A stretch of DNA of 64,000 nucleotides from Mesostigma viride (GCA_009746045.1 RPFO01000891.1:1364410-1428409); one strand, 5' to 3'; shown: positions 10,441 through 22,019, counted from the stretch's first letter. The notes: generated by a model from the sequence alone, not told the origin. A program made the numbers and translations.

Positions 10441-12978
10441 GCCTCGAGGTTGCATACCATGTTTGGCCATGCAGCTCAGTCTTTGCAAGTTGCTAGACGG
10501 CTGGGAGGAAGTGAGTTGTACTCCATCTGCCAACAGGTTGCTCAAGCTTGCAAGTGCAGGCTAGTTGCTAGAAAGCCCAAGCAGTCTCATGCCAGGTCTC
10601 CTATTTTGCAGCCAGGCCATGTGCAGGTAGATATTCAGAGAATCAGGGGGTTGAAGCTGCTGGTGGCAGTGGACAGATATACCAAGTACAAGACCCTAGA
10701 GATCCTGCCTGACATGGAGAAGCCTACATTAATTGCTGCTCTGAAGTTGACAAGGAGCAGGTACCCTGGGTTGGAGTTGCTGCAGTGTGACATTCAGTTT
10801 GATTGCTGTGAGAACCTGCCAGAATTTCCAGAGTTGCTGATCACACCCAGGGAGAGCCACGGCCAGCAAGGGGTTGTGGAGAGAGCCATCCAAGCAAGAG
10901 ATCAAGACTGTGCTGCTGGTGGAGAGGATTCCAAGGACGTCATCTGCCATTGTGACATCTGCATGGCTACGTTCTGTGGAGGATAGGCTGAACCTCAGGA
11001 CTCCCATGTTCTTCGGTGACATTGCCATCAATCCTCTTATGCTGCACACCAGGATGCTGCCAGCTGATGCTGAGCAGGCATGGAAGGAGAAGCTAGAGGC
11101 CAAGTTCCTCAAGCTGAGGCAGAAAGACAAGGGCTGGAGTGTCCTAGAACCTAACGTTGGACAACAGGTTGTTGTGTGGAAGGAGCCAAGCTTTCCAGGG
11201 AAACGTGGCAGCTGGCATGATGGGGTGGTGACCCGAGTAGAAGCCGCTGGCCATAAGTGCTGGGTGGCCATTGATGGCTCCCAAGCAGTGCACCGTCTGT
11301 CCTGGTCAAAGATCCGTCCCCGGGGAGGTAATCAAGGAGACCTCTTCCAGGTGCCCGTTGGTGTACAAGGCGGGGGTGACGTGGAGCTTCCTGATCAGGG
11401 TGCTACAGCTGTATCGAGCCCTCAGGGTGACCCTGGCCCGGCCCCTGGGGTACCTTCACATACGGTGGTTGGGCAAGCAGGCGGACAGGCTGCACCTCCG
11501 GAACGGCCCGACACCATGCAGGCCTAGGGGTGTGCGTCTATCAGATATTGTACAGGCTTTGCAAAGAGCCAAGAAGGAGCCTAAGGTATCCAAGCTTGTC
11601 CAGTTGGATGATCCTGAGGTAGCTGCCATGGAAAAAGATACCAATGCACAGGTTTCTGTCATGGGACCTCAGCATACAGGAGAACTGCTGGTCGGAGAAC
11701 CAAGTTGCCCCTGGGTGTCTGATTTCAGTGGTAGGACGCATCTAAGGGTGTTGGGAGAGGTTACTGCCCCTGTCATGGGTGTGGATGTGACCTTCCTTGT
11801 CCTATAGAGGACTATGATGGCCCTGTGATTTTGGGTCAGAATTTTCTGGGCAATCCTGGGATTTCTATCAGAGCTACAGCTCTGAGAAGAGATGGCTGGG
11901 GGATGATTCCCCTAGAAAATTTCAGGACAACATTTCCAATCAGGTGCAGGGCCAAGCCGGTCAAGGGTGTAAAATGGGATGAAGGGGAGGTGCCCCCAGC
12001 AGCCAGTTTGGTGATTCCAGCTGTGTTGCACCCCAGCAGTATTGGCATAACTCACTGGAGCCTTGCTGCACACTCTCCTTTGACATATGACCAGCTAGTC
12101 CAAGAGATGAGCTCGCCTACTTTGTTTGAGGCTTGGAAGCTCGCCTTCTCCAAGGCATTGGAGGAGTGGTTGCAGTTTGAGTGTGCTGCACCAACAGACA
12201 GGCGTCCCCAGCATCAAGGAAGCTTGCTTTGAGATTTGTGCTGAAGAGGAAGGTTGTGGATGAGGTATCAGTGCCCCATGTCAGGCCTGTCCTGAATGAG
12301 TATCACGGCACGGGGAGTCTGCCAGGAGAGGAGCTGTACACGCCAGGGATGTTACACGACACATGGAGAATTTTGCTATGTCTCTACGTGGGGTTGCTGA
12401 ACAGGGGAGCAGCTATGTCATCAGTGCTGCTGGACTTCAAGAGGGCATTTTTAAAATCTGATCCAGAAGTGGCCAGGAGGGTGTGGAAGCAGGATGAGCC
12501 TTACTGTGTTGAGGTGCCTGCTATCTGGAAGCTGGAGCTGCATCAACATTTCCTGGTTATTCTGAAGGGCCTGGAAGGACTCAGGTCGAGCCCAATCATC
12601 TGGAGACTCACGCTGCAGGAAGCTCTGATCAGTGAGTGTGGCTTGAGAGTGTCTTCAGTTGATCCCTGTTTGTTGCTGGCCCAATGGGAGGGTCTGCCAG
12701 TGTATGCTAGTTTGCATGGAGATGATCTGCATTTGTTAGCCCCCACGACCTGGCTGAAGAAGTTTATTCCTGTCATCAGTGGCAAGTTTTCACTGGGCAA
12801 GGAGCTGTTGCAGGAGCCCAACAAGCCTGTAGTGTTCTGTGGAATGCAGGCTACCCTGTTCAGGAGGGATGGGGAGTGGAGTATCAGGCTTCAGGCTGGA
12901 GGAGATTATAAACAGACCATTGTGAAGGCCTTGCCAGAGAAGATCACTCAGGCTGCAGGACCTGAGTTGAGAGGCATG
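10441..12978 (+). pseudogene. Element B pol, middle piece: integrase - protease-like - RT
   Basis: Continues B integrase after element A: HTMFGH, DRYTKYKTLEIL, LLQCDIQFDCC, and the E motif in HGQQGVVERAI. A frame change near 10,890 is followed by the integrase C-terminal part (RGSWHDGVVTRVE). The protease-like motif DTNAQVSVM lies at about 11,637, and after another frame change near 11,806 come VILGQNFLG and GISI. RT follows with TPGMLHDTWRILLCL, motif A VLLDFKRAFLK and HGDDLHLL (about 12,715) where YVDD is expected. It stops at LRGM, exactly at the GCATG target of element C; the rest is at 19,047. It matches element D closely over the whole length. Confidence 0.85.
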
Positions 12979-13386
12979 AGTTAGCTGAGATACCTCGAGG
13001 CTGACTTGTGGCCGGAGCCACACAGGGGAACATACAGTGTGACCGGAGTTATTCTGGCGGAGACAGAATAACGGTGCCGAGCGCCGGTTGTGGCGCGACG
13101 CACACACGTGTACGCAAGTTACGTAGCTAGCAACTAGTCTAGTGGACGTTGTGCGTAGTAACGTTGCTCCAGGTCTAGAAGCCTCTAGAACCTGGACACG
13201 TGGCGGACAAGTGAGCGTAGTCCAGTTGTCCTAGGGATCTCGTGTGAGTGATGTGTCCACGACATATAATGTGTGCCCACATATGGAGTGAATAATGACA
13301 AGGAACGCCCGATCCCTGGCGTTGCTGCAGCCATCATTCTCACACTGAGTCCCCAACGTCTCCGACGTACATATATATATCTAACT
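12979..13386 (+). repeat. Element C 5' LTR
   Basis: 408 bp with 6-bp inverted ends AGTTAG/CTAACT. Its last 22 bp recur exactly at 19,020-19,041. The next bases, TGGATTAGAC, could be a primer-binding site; the ATG of the leading ORF follows at 13,397. Confidence 0.85.
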
Positions 13387-13396
13387 TGGATTAGAC

Positions 13397-15419
13397 ATGG
13401 CGCCGAAGAACTCGGAAGCTAAGAACAACAATGTCCGTCCCACCCTTCAGCGGGGAGGGGCAGGAAACGGTCGGGGTCGGCCTCCCGCTAACCGGGAGCC
13501 CCCCATTACCACGAGACTGCCTTTCCCGGCGTCTCAGAGGAGAATTTCTCCTCGCAGTTCCCCACCGCGGGAGCGTGACGAAAATGTCACCTACCGCATG
13601 GTGGTGGCGGACACCCCTCGCCGGCAGCGTGAAGCTGTCGCTGCCGAGGAGTCTGCCCCCCAGGGGAACAGGGGCACCGGGACTCGCAACGAGTCCGAGG
13701 TTGCCCCGCACCTCATGCCACCCGCCCCAGGGCGACAGGTGGAAGAGGATTCCTCCTCTATGGAGGAGGGGGAGGCTTCACCCTCTCCTAGGAGAGAGGT
13801 GACCTCCGGCCAGACGAGGTCCTCGTCTGGCAACACCTCTGTCGGGAGGGCGCTGGCAGGCATGAGCCTCGGCGCGAACCCGACCCCTGCGTCCCAGGAC
13901 GCAGGTGAGGTTTATGTTGACGGTTGGGGCCAGCTCCCCTTCAAGATCCCGGTGCGTAATGCACCAAATTTTTGCCTTTCGACGGCTGGCGACTCCGCCA
14001 GCAGAGTACCCTCCCTGGCGGCTTCGTCCTGACCAAGTTCGCGGTTCAGGCGGTGGCGGCCGAGCTCCCGGAGGACGTCCATTGTCGTTTTTCGCATGTC
14101 AGGTTGCGATTCTGATCCGGCTGTATTACTTGGCCGTGAGACAAGGTGTAACTGCTCTCGACATGTATTCGGAGGCTCGCCAGGTGGCAGCAGCCACGGT
14201 GGTGGCCAAGCCACCTCGGCCGGCCGAGGAGATGCCAAGGATGCCACCTGTCGTGCCAGTCGGCTGGGGACCTGCGACGGCATCCCCTGGTTCGGCAGCG
14301 ACATCGACTGCGTCGCAGCAGCTGGCTGCAACTGTGTCGCCCCCGGCGTCGGCGGCGACCTTGCCGGCCGCGGCATCCAAGACTGCAGCACCGGTGGGCG
14401 CCCCGTCTTCTCCAGTAGCGACAGCGACAGCGACAGCAGCAGCGACAGCGACAGCGGCAGCGACCCCTAGGCGGGCGGAGGGCAAGCGCCAGCCGCCTCC
14501 CCACGACACACCCGCCGCTGAGTCGGCACCGTCGGCATCAGCCGACAACACCAACGCCATCACCACCCACCCCCCACGAAGGCGGGTGCTTCGGCACCCC
14601 CATCGCAGTCCCAAGCCCCCGGCAGGGCCGGCAAGGGACCTGCCACGGCCCAGGCCGTGGCAAGGGATCATCCATCTCCCCCAGGGGAGGAGGATGTGGC
14701 CATGGAGACAGCCGAGGCACGCATCCCTGGGGATGACGTCGTCTCACTCCGTGAGCCAACCCTTTGGCGCGCAGTCCAGCGCTGCGCCCAGGGTATCCAA
14801 GGGGTGGCCAGCGAGAGGCTGGACGACAGGTTGGCTGAACACACCAGCCTGTTGTGTGCGATCATCTATCATTTGCTCGATCAACCCTCGATTGAGCCGA
14901 TGACCAGGAGGATGTGCGAGGCACTCCTGCCCGCCCTGCAGACCTTGCTGCGAGGCAAGAAGATCAGGGTGAACCTGGCGTGATGGTGGAGATGGTGCAG
15001 ACGTTGCACCGGGTGTGCATGCAGCAAGCAAGTATGTATCTCCCCACTTGGTTGCGTGTACAGACAGGTAGCCAGCAGGGGGGGGACGTGCAGCAGACAA
15101 GCTCATCTAGCAGTGAGGATAGTGATGTTTCTCTCACCCCTACCTTTGAGCAATGGGAGGCAGCTAGGGCACGCAAGAGGCAGGCACAGAGTCAGGGTGT
15201 GCAGGGGGGCATGGACATGTCATCTTCACCAACACATGTTGTGCAGGCACCTAACCCCCCAGTGCAGCCAGCCACGCGTAGCAGGCCCTCACAGGTCTCA
15301 CCTAGCATCCCAACACTGCCAATGCTGCTACATCCCCAGGCAGGTCTTCTTCTCCCTCTCCCTCTTCACCCTCTCAGGATTGGCCAGTCTATAACGAGCA
15401 TAGGCCAATTGACAGGATT
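13397..15419 (+). pseudogene. Element C gag N-terminal extension, frameshifted
   Basis: Starts MAPKNSEAKNNN 10 nt after the LTR, as in E0 (MAPKNNKGK). It is Pro/Arg/Ser-rich for about 200 residues. Pieces then continue in other frames: AILIRLYYLAVRQG (14,110 on), an Ala/Thr/Pro-rich low-complexity part, and a helical segment REPTLWRAVQRCAQGIQ (14,750-14,980). An acidic Ser-rich part (SSSSSEDSDVS) leads to DWPVYNEHRPIDRIM just before 15,420. At least three frame changes. The function of this extension is unknown; in E0 it contains a long basic coiled coil. Confidence 0.55.
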
Positions 15420-18400
15420 ATGGTGAGGGGGCTGCCAGAGGGGTATACTAGGCAGCAGGGTGCTCAGCTTCTTCTCTCTCTCAAGCTCGCTAGGGAGGAG
15501 CTGAATATCAAGAACTGGTTTGGGGCACTCATGCAGGGTGATTTCTTCCACCAATCCAATCCCTCCATCCAGCACTTGGTATCCATATATCAGCAAAGGT
15601 ATCCCAGGTGGCAGGACACACAGGGTAGGGAGCCATGGGAGAATTTTCTGCGTGATCTGCATGACCTGCTGTCTGCTCCCACCACTGTTGACATGTACTC
15701 TGCGTTTAACTGGGTGAAAACCTATAAGGTAGAAACTCAGAACTATGTAGCAGAGATCAAGAAGTGGGAACTTGCAGTGAAGGCCCACCCCGAGGTTAGC
15801 AAGCTAGATCACAAGTGGCTTGTTCATTCCCTGCTCGAGAAGCTTAACCTTGATCGTAACACCTTTGCCATGATCACCACAGGCTTGGCCACCCATTGGG
15901 AGTCGATGAAAGAGGCTCTCGATTATGTTAAGCTAGCCCTGGGTCCACTGTGTCAGGACTCAGCCCCTCCCCCCTCTACCTCTTCCCCCCCTGCTGTCAA
16001 GCGGGCCCGGGGGGAGGAATCAGATGAGGAGGGTAAGGCCAGGAAGGCCAAGGACAAGCGTCCTGTGACGCTAGGGGAGGTGAAGACTCTTATGAGTCAG
16101 TTTGTTAAGAGCCTCAAGGGCAAGGGCAAGGGCAAGGGCAAGGGCAAGGGCAAGGGCAAGGGGCAGGGGAAGGGGAAGGGTAGGTCATCCCCCCCAGGGG
16201 GGAACGCTAACAAGTCTTCTGGGGCTGGGTCCTCCACCCCCAAGAAGGATGTGAAATGTGTGCGTTGTGGGCGTCGTGGACACAGCAAGGACAAGTGCCA
16301 CAAACACAAGGAGCACCTGCCGCACCTGGAGGTGCTCTGCCACAAGTGCCTGGGACCGCCTCACGGGGACCCCGCCAAGTGCACCAAGGAGCCGTGGCAG
16401 CCCCCTAAATGTAAGTCCTCACACCCTCACACGTGTCATGATGAGTCGTGTCCCCTACACCACCCAATATCCAGCTCCACTGCCCAGGCAGGGACACAGG
16501 ATGGGAGGATGTTGACAGGATGTCAAGTTAACTCTGTTACCTCTCACTCTCCACCTTCATGCTCAGCTGTCAAGGCTGTAAGCAAGGTTGGCAAAGTGTT
16601 GAAGTATTACACAGAAACCTCTGACAGTGAACCCAGGTTCACCTCCTTGATACCCAAGGTGTCCAGGGTCATGACCCAAGCTCTTAGTAACATCAGTTAT
16701 GAGGAGCTGGCATTGCAACTGCACTTACTGTATGGTCATGAGACATGTGCAGAGGTGGTAGCAGCTGCATTGGGAGGTACGGCACTCAGGAAGGCATGTC
16801 AGCTGATCAGAAAACACTGTCAGCACTGCCAAATGTATGCACCTAAACCACCCAAGTGGCATGTAGCTACACCACCTAAGTGCAAGGGCAGAGTGGTCGG
16901 GGATGTGTTCCATATTAAGGGACAGCCCTATCTGGCTTTAAAGGACGCATGGTCCAGGTACACAGCAATAGAACCTCTCCCTGGTATGGACAAGTCTCAG
17001 TTGCACAGAGCTATATTAATAGCACAAGCCAGGTACTACCCAGTAGAAGCACTGCTGTTAGATCAGCAATTTAGTTGCCTTGCTGGGGCAGAGGGCTGTG
17101 AAGCTATAGACCTGGCTGGGCTAGAAGATCATGAGAGACAAGGTATCATTGAGAGGGCAATTAGGTCTATCAAAACCTTGGTAGCCAAAGAAGGTGAGAA
17201 CCTGTTAGCTGACAGTGGGTCATACGCTGATAGGGCACTGTGGGCTACTAAGATATGCCAGATACTCAATAGACGACCACTCCTGCAGACACCCTATGGT
17301 ATTATCACACCAGATGGGTTACAGGCTGGGATATACCCACCTGAGGTACTAGCTGTGTACAATGCACAGCGTGCCCACGCTGCCAGCAGATTGGCAGCCA
17401 AGGATGCCAAGCATCCACGCCCCTCCTTCAAGGAAGGGGACACAGTTCTCTTCTATAAGGAGTCAGGGCTAGGGAAGGTTGGGACATGGTTAGGCCCAGC
17501 CACTATCCTTAAGTTTTCCAGCACAGGCAAGACTGTGCATGTGAAACACAATGACACTGGGCATGTGCACAAGTGCTCACCTCACAGGATTAAATTGTAT
17601 TACACTCCACTGTCAGACGTGGCAGAGGAGGAAGAGCTGATGGTCGACAGCTCAGTACAGTTGCCTGGTATATCTGGAGTACCCAGTGAGTGGTTGTTTG
17701 GAACACACACTGGTGAGTGTGATAGCCACAACACATGTGCACCCCAGGTCACCCTCAGTGAGCCTAGCCAGCCACAGCAGGTTAGACCACCTGTCAATGA
17801 GGGCACTAACCAAGAAGGTGGTCAGCAAGACAGCACACCTTCAGCGGTACCAGCTCAACCCATACCTACCGTGTCCAAACATGGGCTAGCAGAAGCGGTC
17901 CGCATACTGCAAGCAGCGCATAGAGCCAAAGCTCACACTGCTGCAGGGTCAGCCAAAGTGAGTAGGGCAGGTCACAGCGACAACAATCCAGCTCTAGTCG
18001 CGGTTGACACCCAAGCTCAGGTTAGCATCATCAGTGCATTGGCTGTACCACACCTAGAGTTAGAGCCTTCCCCTTGGCAACGGGTGGCTGATTTCTCTGG
18101 GCAGGCTAGCTTGACTGTTAAAGGTCAGGTTACCTTAAACATTCTTGGTATCCCCACACCTTTTCAGGTACTGGAAGGATACACAGGAAATGCTTTGTTG
18201 GGTGATCCATTTATTTCTTACCCAGGTGTCACCATCTCTTGTGATAGGCTTGAGGTACAGGGCCTGGGTGGGGTGTCACTTGATCATTTTCAGGTACCAC
18301 TCCAGACTTTGGTTGACACACAGCCAGCCACTGTCAAATTTGTTGCACCAAAGTATGCACCTGGGCACGAGCCACGTGTGGCAGATTTGGTGCACAGTCA

Positions 18401-19010
18401 GAAACTGCACCCCAAAGCATTTGGATTGGGAAAGTATGATGTTGCAAAAATGTCTCCCCTCTCCTATGAGCAGATTGTCCAGGACTGTCAAACTCAGGAA
18501 GGTTTCACTAAGTGGGTTGAAGCTTTTAGAAAGGCTATGGATGAATGGGTGGTTCCAGATCCACGTAGTCCCACCCACACACCTCCAGTCACTCCCTTAG
18601 AGCGTAAGCCCAACGGGAGCAAGCACCTAAGACTTAAGTTCGTGTGCAAGCACAAGCAAGCAGCAGATGGCTCTGTCATTTTCCATGCTAGGCCTTGTGT
18701 GACTGAGTTTAAGGGATCCACTGATTTGACAGAGGCAGATCTGTATACACCTGGCATTCAGCAAACTTCTCTTAAAATTTTGTTGTCTGTTTTTCTAGGG
18801 CACATCAATCAAGGTGATGATTATGTGTGCAAAGCCACTGACATTAAACGTGCATTTCTGAAAGGCTCACCTGAAATAGCTGAGCAAGTTTGGCATGGGA
18901 AGGTGTATGTGGTCAACACACCTCAGGTGTGGTCTAAGGATATCCCACAACCATTTCTGAAAGCCAACATAGGAGTGGAAGGTCTGCAATCTGCTCCTAG
19001 AATTTTACAC
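15420..19010 (+). CDS. Element C gag - integrase - protease-like - RT (N part), single open frame
   Basis: One uninterrupted frame; residue numbers count from the ATG at 15,420. Gag 1-330: helical part, basic (Lys-Gly)n run 233-255, zinc knuckle CVRCGRRGHSKDKC (280-293) and a second Cys/His cluster (307-321). Integrase ~430-720: H435, H440, C467, C470, core D495, D548, E578. Protease-like ~855-945: D863 in DTQAQVSII, then ALLGDPFISYPGV. RT from ~1,030, motif A TDIKRAFLKGS with D1141. RT is cut at about residue 1,196 by the deletion. The whole frame runs on to 19,610 (1,396 codons) only because it continues through the LTR remnant into element B. It is the clearest proof that integrase precedes the protease-like domain, as no frame change separates them. 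Confidence 0.88.
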
Positions 19011-19019
19011 GAGAATTTT

Positions 19020-19041
19020 ACGTACATATATATATCTAACT
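19020..19041 (+). repeat. Remnant of element C 3' LTR
   Basis: 22 bp identical to the end of the 5' LTR (13,365-13,386), ending CTAACT and followed by the target duplicate GCATG. Here it is translated as TYIYISN within the chimeric frame. Confidence 0.85.
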
Positions 19042-19704
19042 GCATGTGGGCCTGGTTTGCCAGCATCTGTGGTCCGTCTTTGATGGTCCATAGCAGAATG
19101 CCTGATGATGTGCTTGAGGATGAGAAGCCTCGAGTCATAGCCCGATTGGTGGAGAGTACCCCTGATCTGATTTTGTCTGGGATTAACTTTGCCCAGCCTA
19201 TCACCTTGGAGATCTTTGTTGACAGTTCCATGGATGCTCGCCAGGTTACCAAGGTCAGGGGGAGAGCTGCTGCTCTGTTTGCTTTTTATCAGAGCAGGGC
19301 AAGTTTGTTCAGCTGGTACAGCAGACTGCAGAAGAGGGTCTGTATCAGTTCAGATGTGGCAGAATGCAGGGCCATATGCGAGGGGATCCAGTCCAGCTTG
19401 TACATAAAGGAGTTAATGCTGGAGCTGGCTTCAGTTACCCCTTGGACCTTGCAGATGGAGACGTTGTTGCTAACAGACAGCATGGGTATGGTCCAGTTTG
19501 TTCACAAGCAGCTGGCCAGAAGCCGGGACCTGGATTATTTGTTGCTGAAGGAGTTGGCCAGTTTGGTTGACTTGAAGCATATCCCTGGCGAGGATCGAGA
19601 ACCCTGCTGATGCATTGACCAAGCTGCCACACAAGGCCCCAGCCCAGTACAATGTACTGAGGAAGCTCATGAATGCTGACTGTCAAGTCGGTCTATCTGT
19701 CTAA
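19042..19704 (+). pseudogene. Element B pol, last piece: RT end and RNase H
   Basis: Begins with the duplicated GCATG, then WAWFASICGPSLMV, which continues B's LRGM and matches D (LRGM-like then LAWLASICAPDLL). RNase H acidic residues are in IFVDSSMDAR, SSDVAECRA and LLTDSMGMVQF. The tail reads NPADALTKLPHKA..., as in D (NPADALTKLEEKA), but only after a 4-base insertion near 19,595 that otherwise ends the frame at 19,608-19,610. Stop of the resumed frame is TAA 19,702-19,704. Confidence 0.85.
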
Positions 19705-20452
19705 AAGCTGAGAGCTGGGTGCTTAAGTCTCTGGATATCAGGCTGGGAGCTTGATTGTACATAATCCTGAGCACAACTTGAGGGGTGAGACATGTCTCTA
19801 GTGTGGGAATGTCTGACATTGTCTCTGATGGAGAGATGTCTATCTGGGGTTTTCATCTCAGTCTGAGGTTTCCCCAGATCTGTGGTTTGTGGGCGGGGTT
19901 CGATTCCCTGGTGCCGTCTTAAGGCGGAGTTTCACGGACTGGCTGACCCATCCACCATGCTGGTGAGGTGGCGACAGGTCCCCTGATTTTCCACGGTTGG
20001 AATGAGTATAGGAGCTTGTGTTTTGCATGTGCTTCGCGTAGATGTTGTGTCTGGTTCGATAAGGGGCAGCAGACCGGCGCCGACTCCCGTCTGGGGGTCA
20101 GCAATGTTTTCTGATGAGCTGTTGTGGGTGATCTGTGGGGTTTCGCCTAAGGTCCTGAAGGTTGTACATACTTCTCAAGTTCTTCACTGAACACCTATGG
20201 GCTGCCACAGTTGGCCAACCTCTTGTACATGGGTAACACAACGAGCCTCCCGGGAAGGGATAGGGACTCATTGTAATTTTGTTTGTGCTCCTGAACCAGT
20301 ATGGGTGCTATGTACATATAATAAGGAATCCAAGCTGACTGTCATGCCCAGCGGGTTGTGACTTGTAGTCGGGGAGGATGTCCAGTACCCATTGTGTGTG
20401 TTTGTATGTAGACTTGTGTGAGCTGCTACAGCTCAAGAAAAGAAAGGATTGG
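19705..20452 (+). other. Element B 3' UTR with polypurine tract
   Basis: No open frame of note. GGGGTTCGATTCC at about 19,896-19,908 resembles the T-arm or B box of a tRNA; a similar motif is in the 3' UTR of D. The end is a purine run, AAGAAAAGAAAGG then ATTGG (20,435-20,452), directly before the LTR, comparable to D (GAAGAAAGGGTTGG). Confidence 0.65.
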
Positions 20453-21150
20453 AGCTAACGCCAAGCGCAGTGGCGTGTTTCTGATTCGGCATATCTCTGC
20501 GATTCCAGCGGCACCGGAACGAGTTCATTCCGACAAGTATCAAGAAAGTTATGGCGTTCCGACTTCCCGGTCGCGCGCGAGCGCGAGCCGGCTGTTCTTC
20601 TAAGTCGGACGTGAATATTTGCCAACGACATATGGGGTCGACAGTAATTCCTGGGCTGACAGGAATTAGGTGCTGAACCTACGACGGTATTGGATTAATA
20701 CGTCGTACGCAGGAAATAGGAACCTTAACCTGTGTTCTGTTGGTACCGCAGGCTTAGTCCTGGACTTCTAGGTGCAGATGCAATAGTCACTGTGGACTGT
20801 ACTCTGTGGTCACTGTGCCTGTATGGCAGACCTACTGTATAGGATCTGGGCGCTGTACAGGTTGTGAATACTGTACCGGGAGTGTTCTTACTGAGCAGGC
20901 CTCCTAGGCTGCTCAGGACTAGCCAAGCACAGTGCACAAGTATATAAAGAATAGGCCAGTGCCAAGTGGGCAGATCTCTCTTGCGAGCCCGCCTCACGTG
21001 TGTTGCCTTGACTTGGCAAACTCGTATACAAGCCTCAAGTGTGTGAGCGCTGTAACATTATCCAATTTTAACAAAGCTCCGTTCCAACCATATTCACACA
21101 TTGCTGCATTGCAACCATATCCTTATACATTGCGTTTAAAAACGTTAACT
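20453..21150 (+). repeat. Probable 3' LTR of element B
   Basis: 698 bp between the polypurine tract and ATACC. Starts AGCTAACG and ends CGTTAACT, an 8-bp inverted terminus with one mismatch. Contains a TATA-like TATATAAAG at about 20,940. The partner LTR and matching target duplicate are left of the window, so the pair cannot be compared. Confidence 0.65.
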
Positions 21151-22019
21151 ATACCAACCGTTATCACACTATTTCCGTTGCAGCCTCAGCTAACAGCGAC
21201 CAAACATGGTCCAAAATCTGCTTGACCTGATGGTATTCCACAACCATGACAAGCCGATGCGTATAGAGGCAGCAAAACAACAAAATGACAATCACAAGCC
21301 CTCGATTATAACCCTGATATTAGTTAGAAACGATATTACAACCATATACGGTTAACGGAACACGCTAGGAGGCTAGAACGTACCAGGTCGGAACAGCAGA
21401 TTACCTTTTCCTGCGGGAGCCAGCACGCCCGATACATGGACGTAGCCTCGAGCCTTTCCTGGCTGCCAGTTCTAGCAAATCTGGTTGGGAACAACGTCAA
21501 ACGTTTATCCATGCGCAAATATCTCGAAAATTTCCGCCTAGCAACATGCAGCACTCGCACTGTCACCGCCTGGCCGCTAACATGATTTGCTGCGCCTACC
21601 AGCACCCCGAGACCCATCTACGCATCTTCAAACGCTCCATGGCTAGGGGTATAACGTTTTTATGACTTAAAAATCATGCCTACAAAATTTGAGTCCATTA
21701 TGTCAAGCTATTCTCTCGTACCAGTCAGTTGTGTGCACCGCCATAGCCGTGCGCGTCAATATTTTTCATGCACGTCGGTCCCGTTGGACCATGGTACCCC
21801 CCTAACTTTGCTCAAGCATATCTCCCTGGCTGCAGGTGTCCAAAGTACGGTCTGAAGTGCTCTACGGAAAGCTGAGATCTAGATCTTTCAATCCCCCCAG
21901 GTTTGACCGTTAAATTATTTTTGGCGCGGCGCCTGCAAGGCGCACAAACTCAGTCCGTTAGAGTGGTAGGACTTCGACTGGTACCACGAAAACGGACTCT
22001 GACAGTACCATTTAAGGGT
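21151..22019. other. Unassigned sequence, partly similar to the right arm of element P
   Basis: No credible gene. Around 21,650-21,850 it shares a diverged block with 34,530-34,720, including AATCATGCCTACAAAATTT and CACCGCCATAGCC. This may be an old relative of element P. Confidence 0.4.

Larger units (their letters stand above)
12979..19041 (+). mobile_element. Element C: copia-like retrotransposon with large 3' deletion, inserted in B
   Basis: Starts with a 408-bp LTR (AGTTAG...CTAACT, 12,979-13,386) and ends with the last 22 bp of the same LTR (19,020-19,041). GCATG precedes it (12,974-12,978) and follows it (19,042-19,046). The second half of RT, RNase H, 3' UTR and nearly all of the 3' LTR are missing. 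The deletion joins pol near 19,000 to the LTR end and happens to leave the frame open into B. Confidence 0.88.
2276..21150 (+). mobile_element. Element B: old copia-like LTR retrotransposon interrupted by E0, A and C
   Basis: B survives as 2,276-4,675, 10,441-12,978 and 19,047-21,150 plus a 5' part left of the window. Removing A (duplicated target GCCTC) joins ...DIA to SRLHTMFGH in the integrase; removing C (duplicated target GCATG) joins LRGM to WAWFASICGP in RT. Both joins keep the reading frame and match element D over the same positions. Order of domains: ORF0, gag with CCHC knuckle, integrase, protease-like, RT, RNase H, 3' UTR, LTR. Several one-base frame changes show it is dead or imperfectly sequenced. 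Its closest relative in the window is D. Confidence 0.8.

Noticed and set aside
12979-13386. Continuation of B RT past 12,978 (LRYLEADLW...)
   Set aside because: The true continuation is at 19,047; this stretch is the C LTR and has stops.
15420-19610. Single intact 1,396-aa retrotransposon polyprotein
   Set aside because: An LTR end and the target duplicate of C lie inside it; it is a fusion of C with B.
19880-19930. tRNA gene
   Set aside because: Only a T-arm-like motif is present; acceptor, D and anticodon arms cannot be formed around it.
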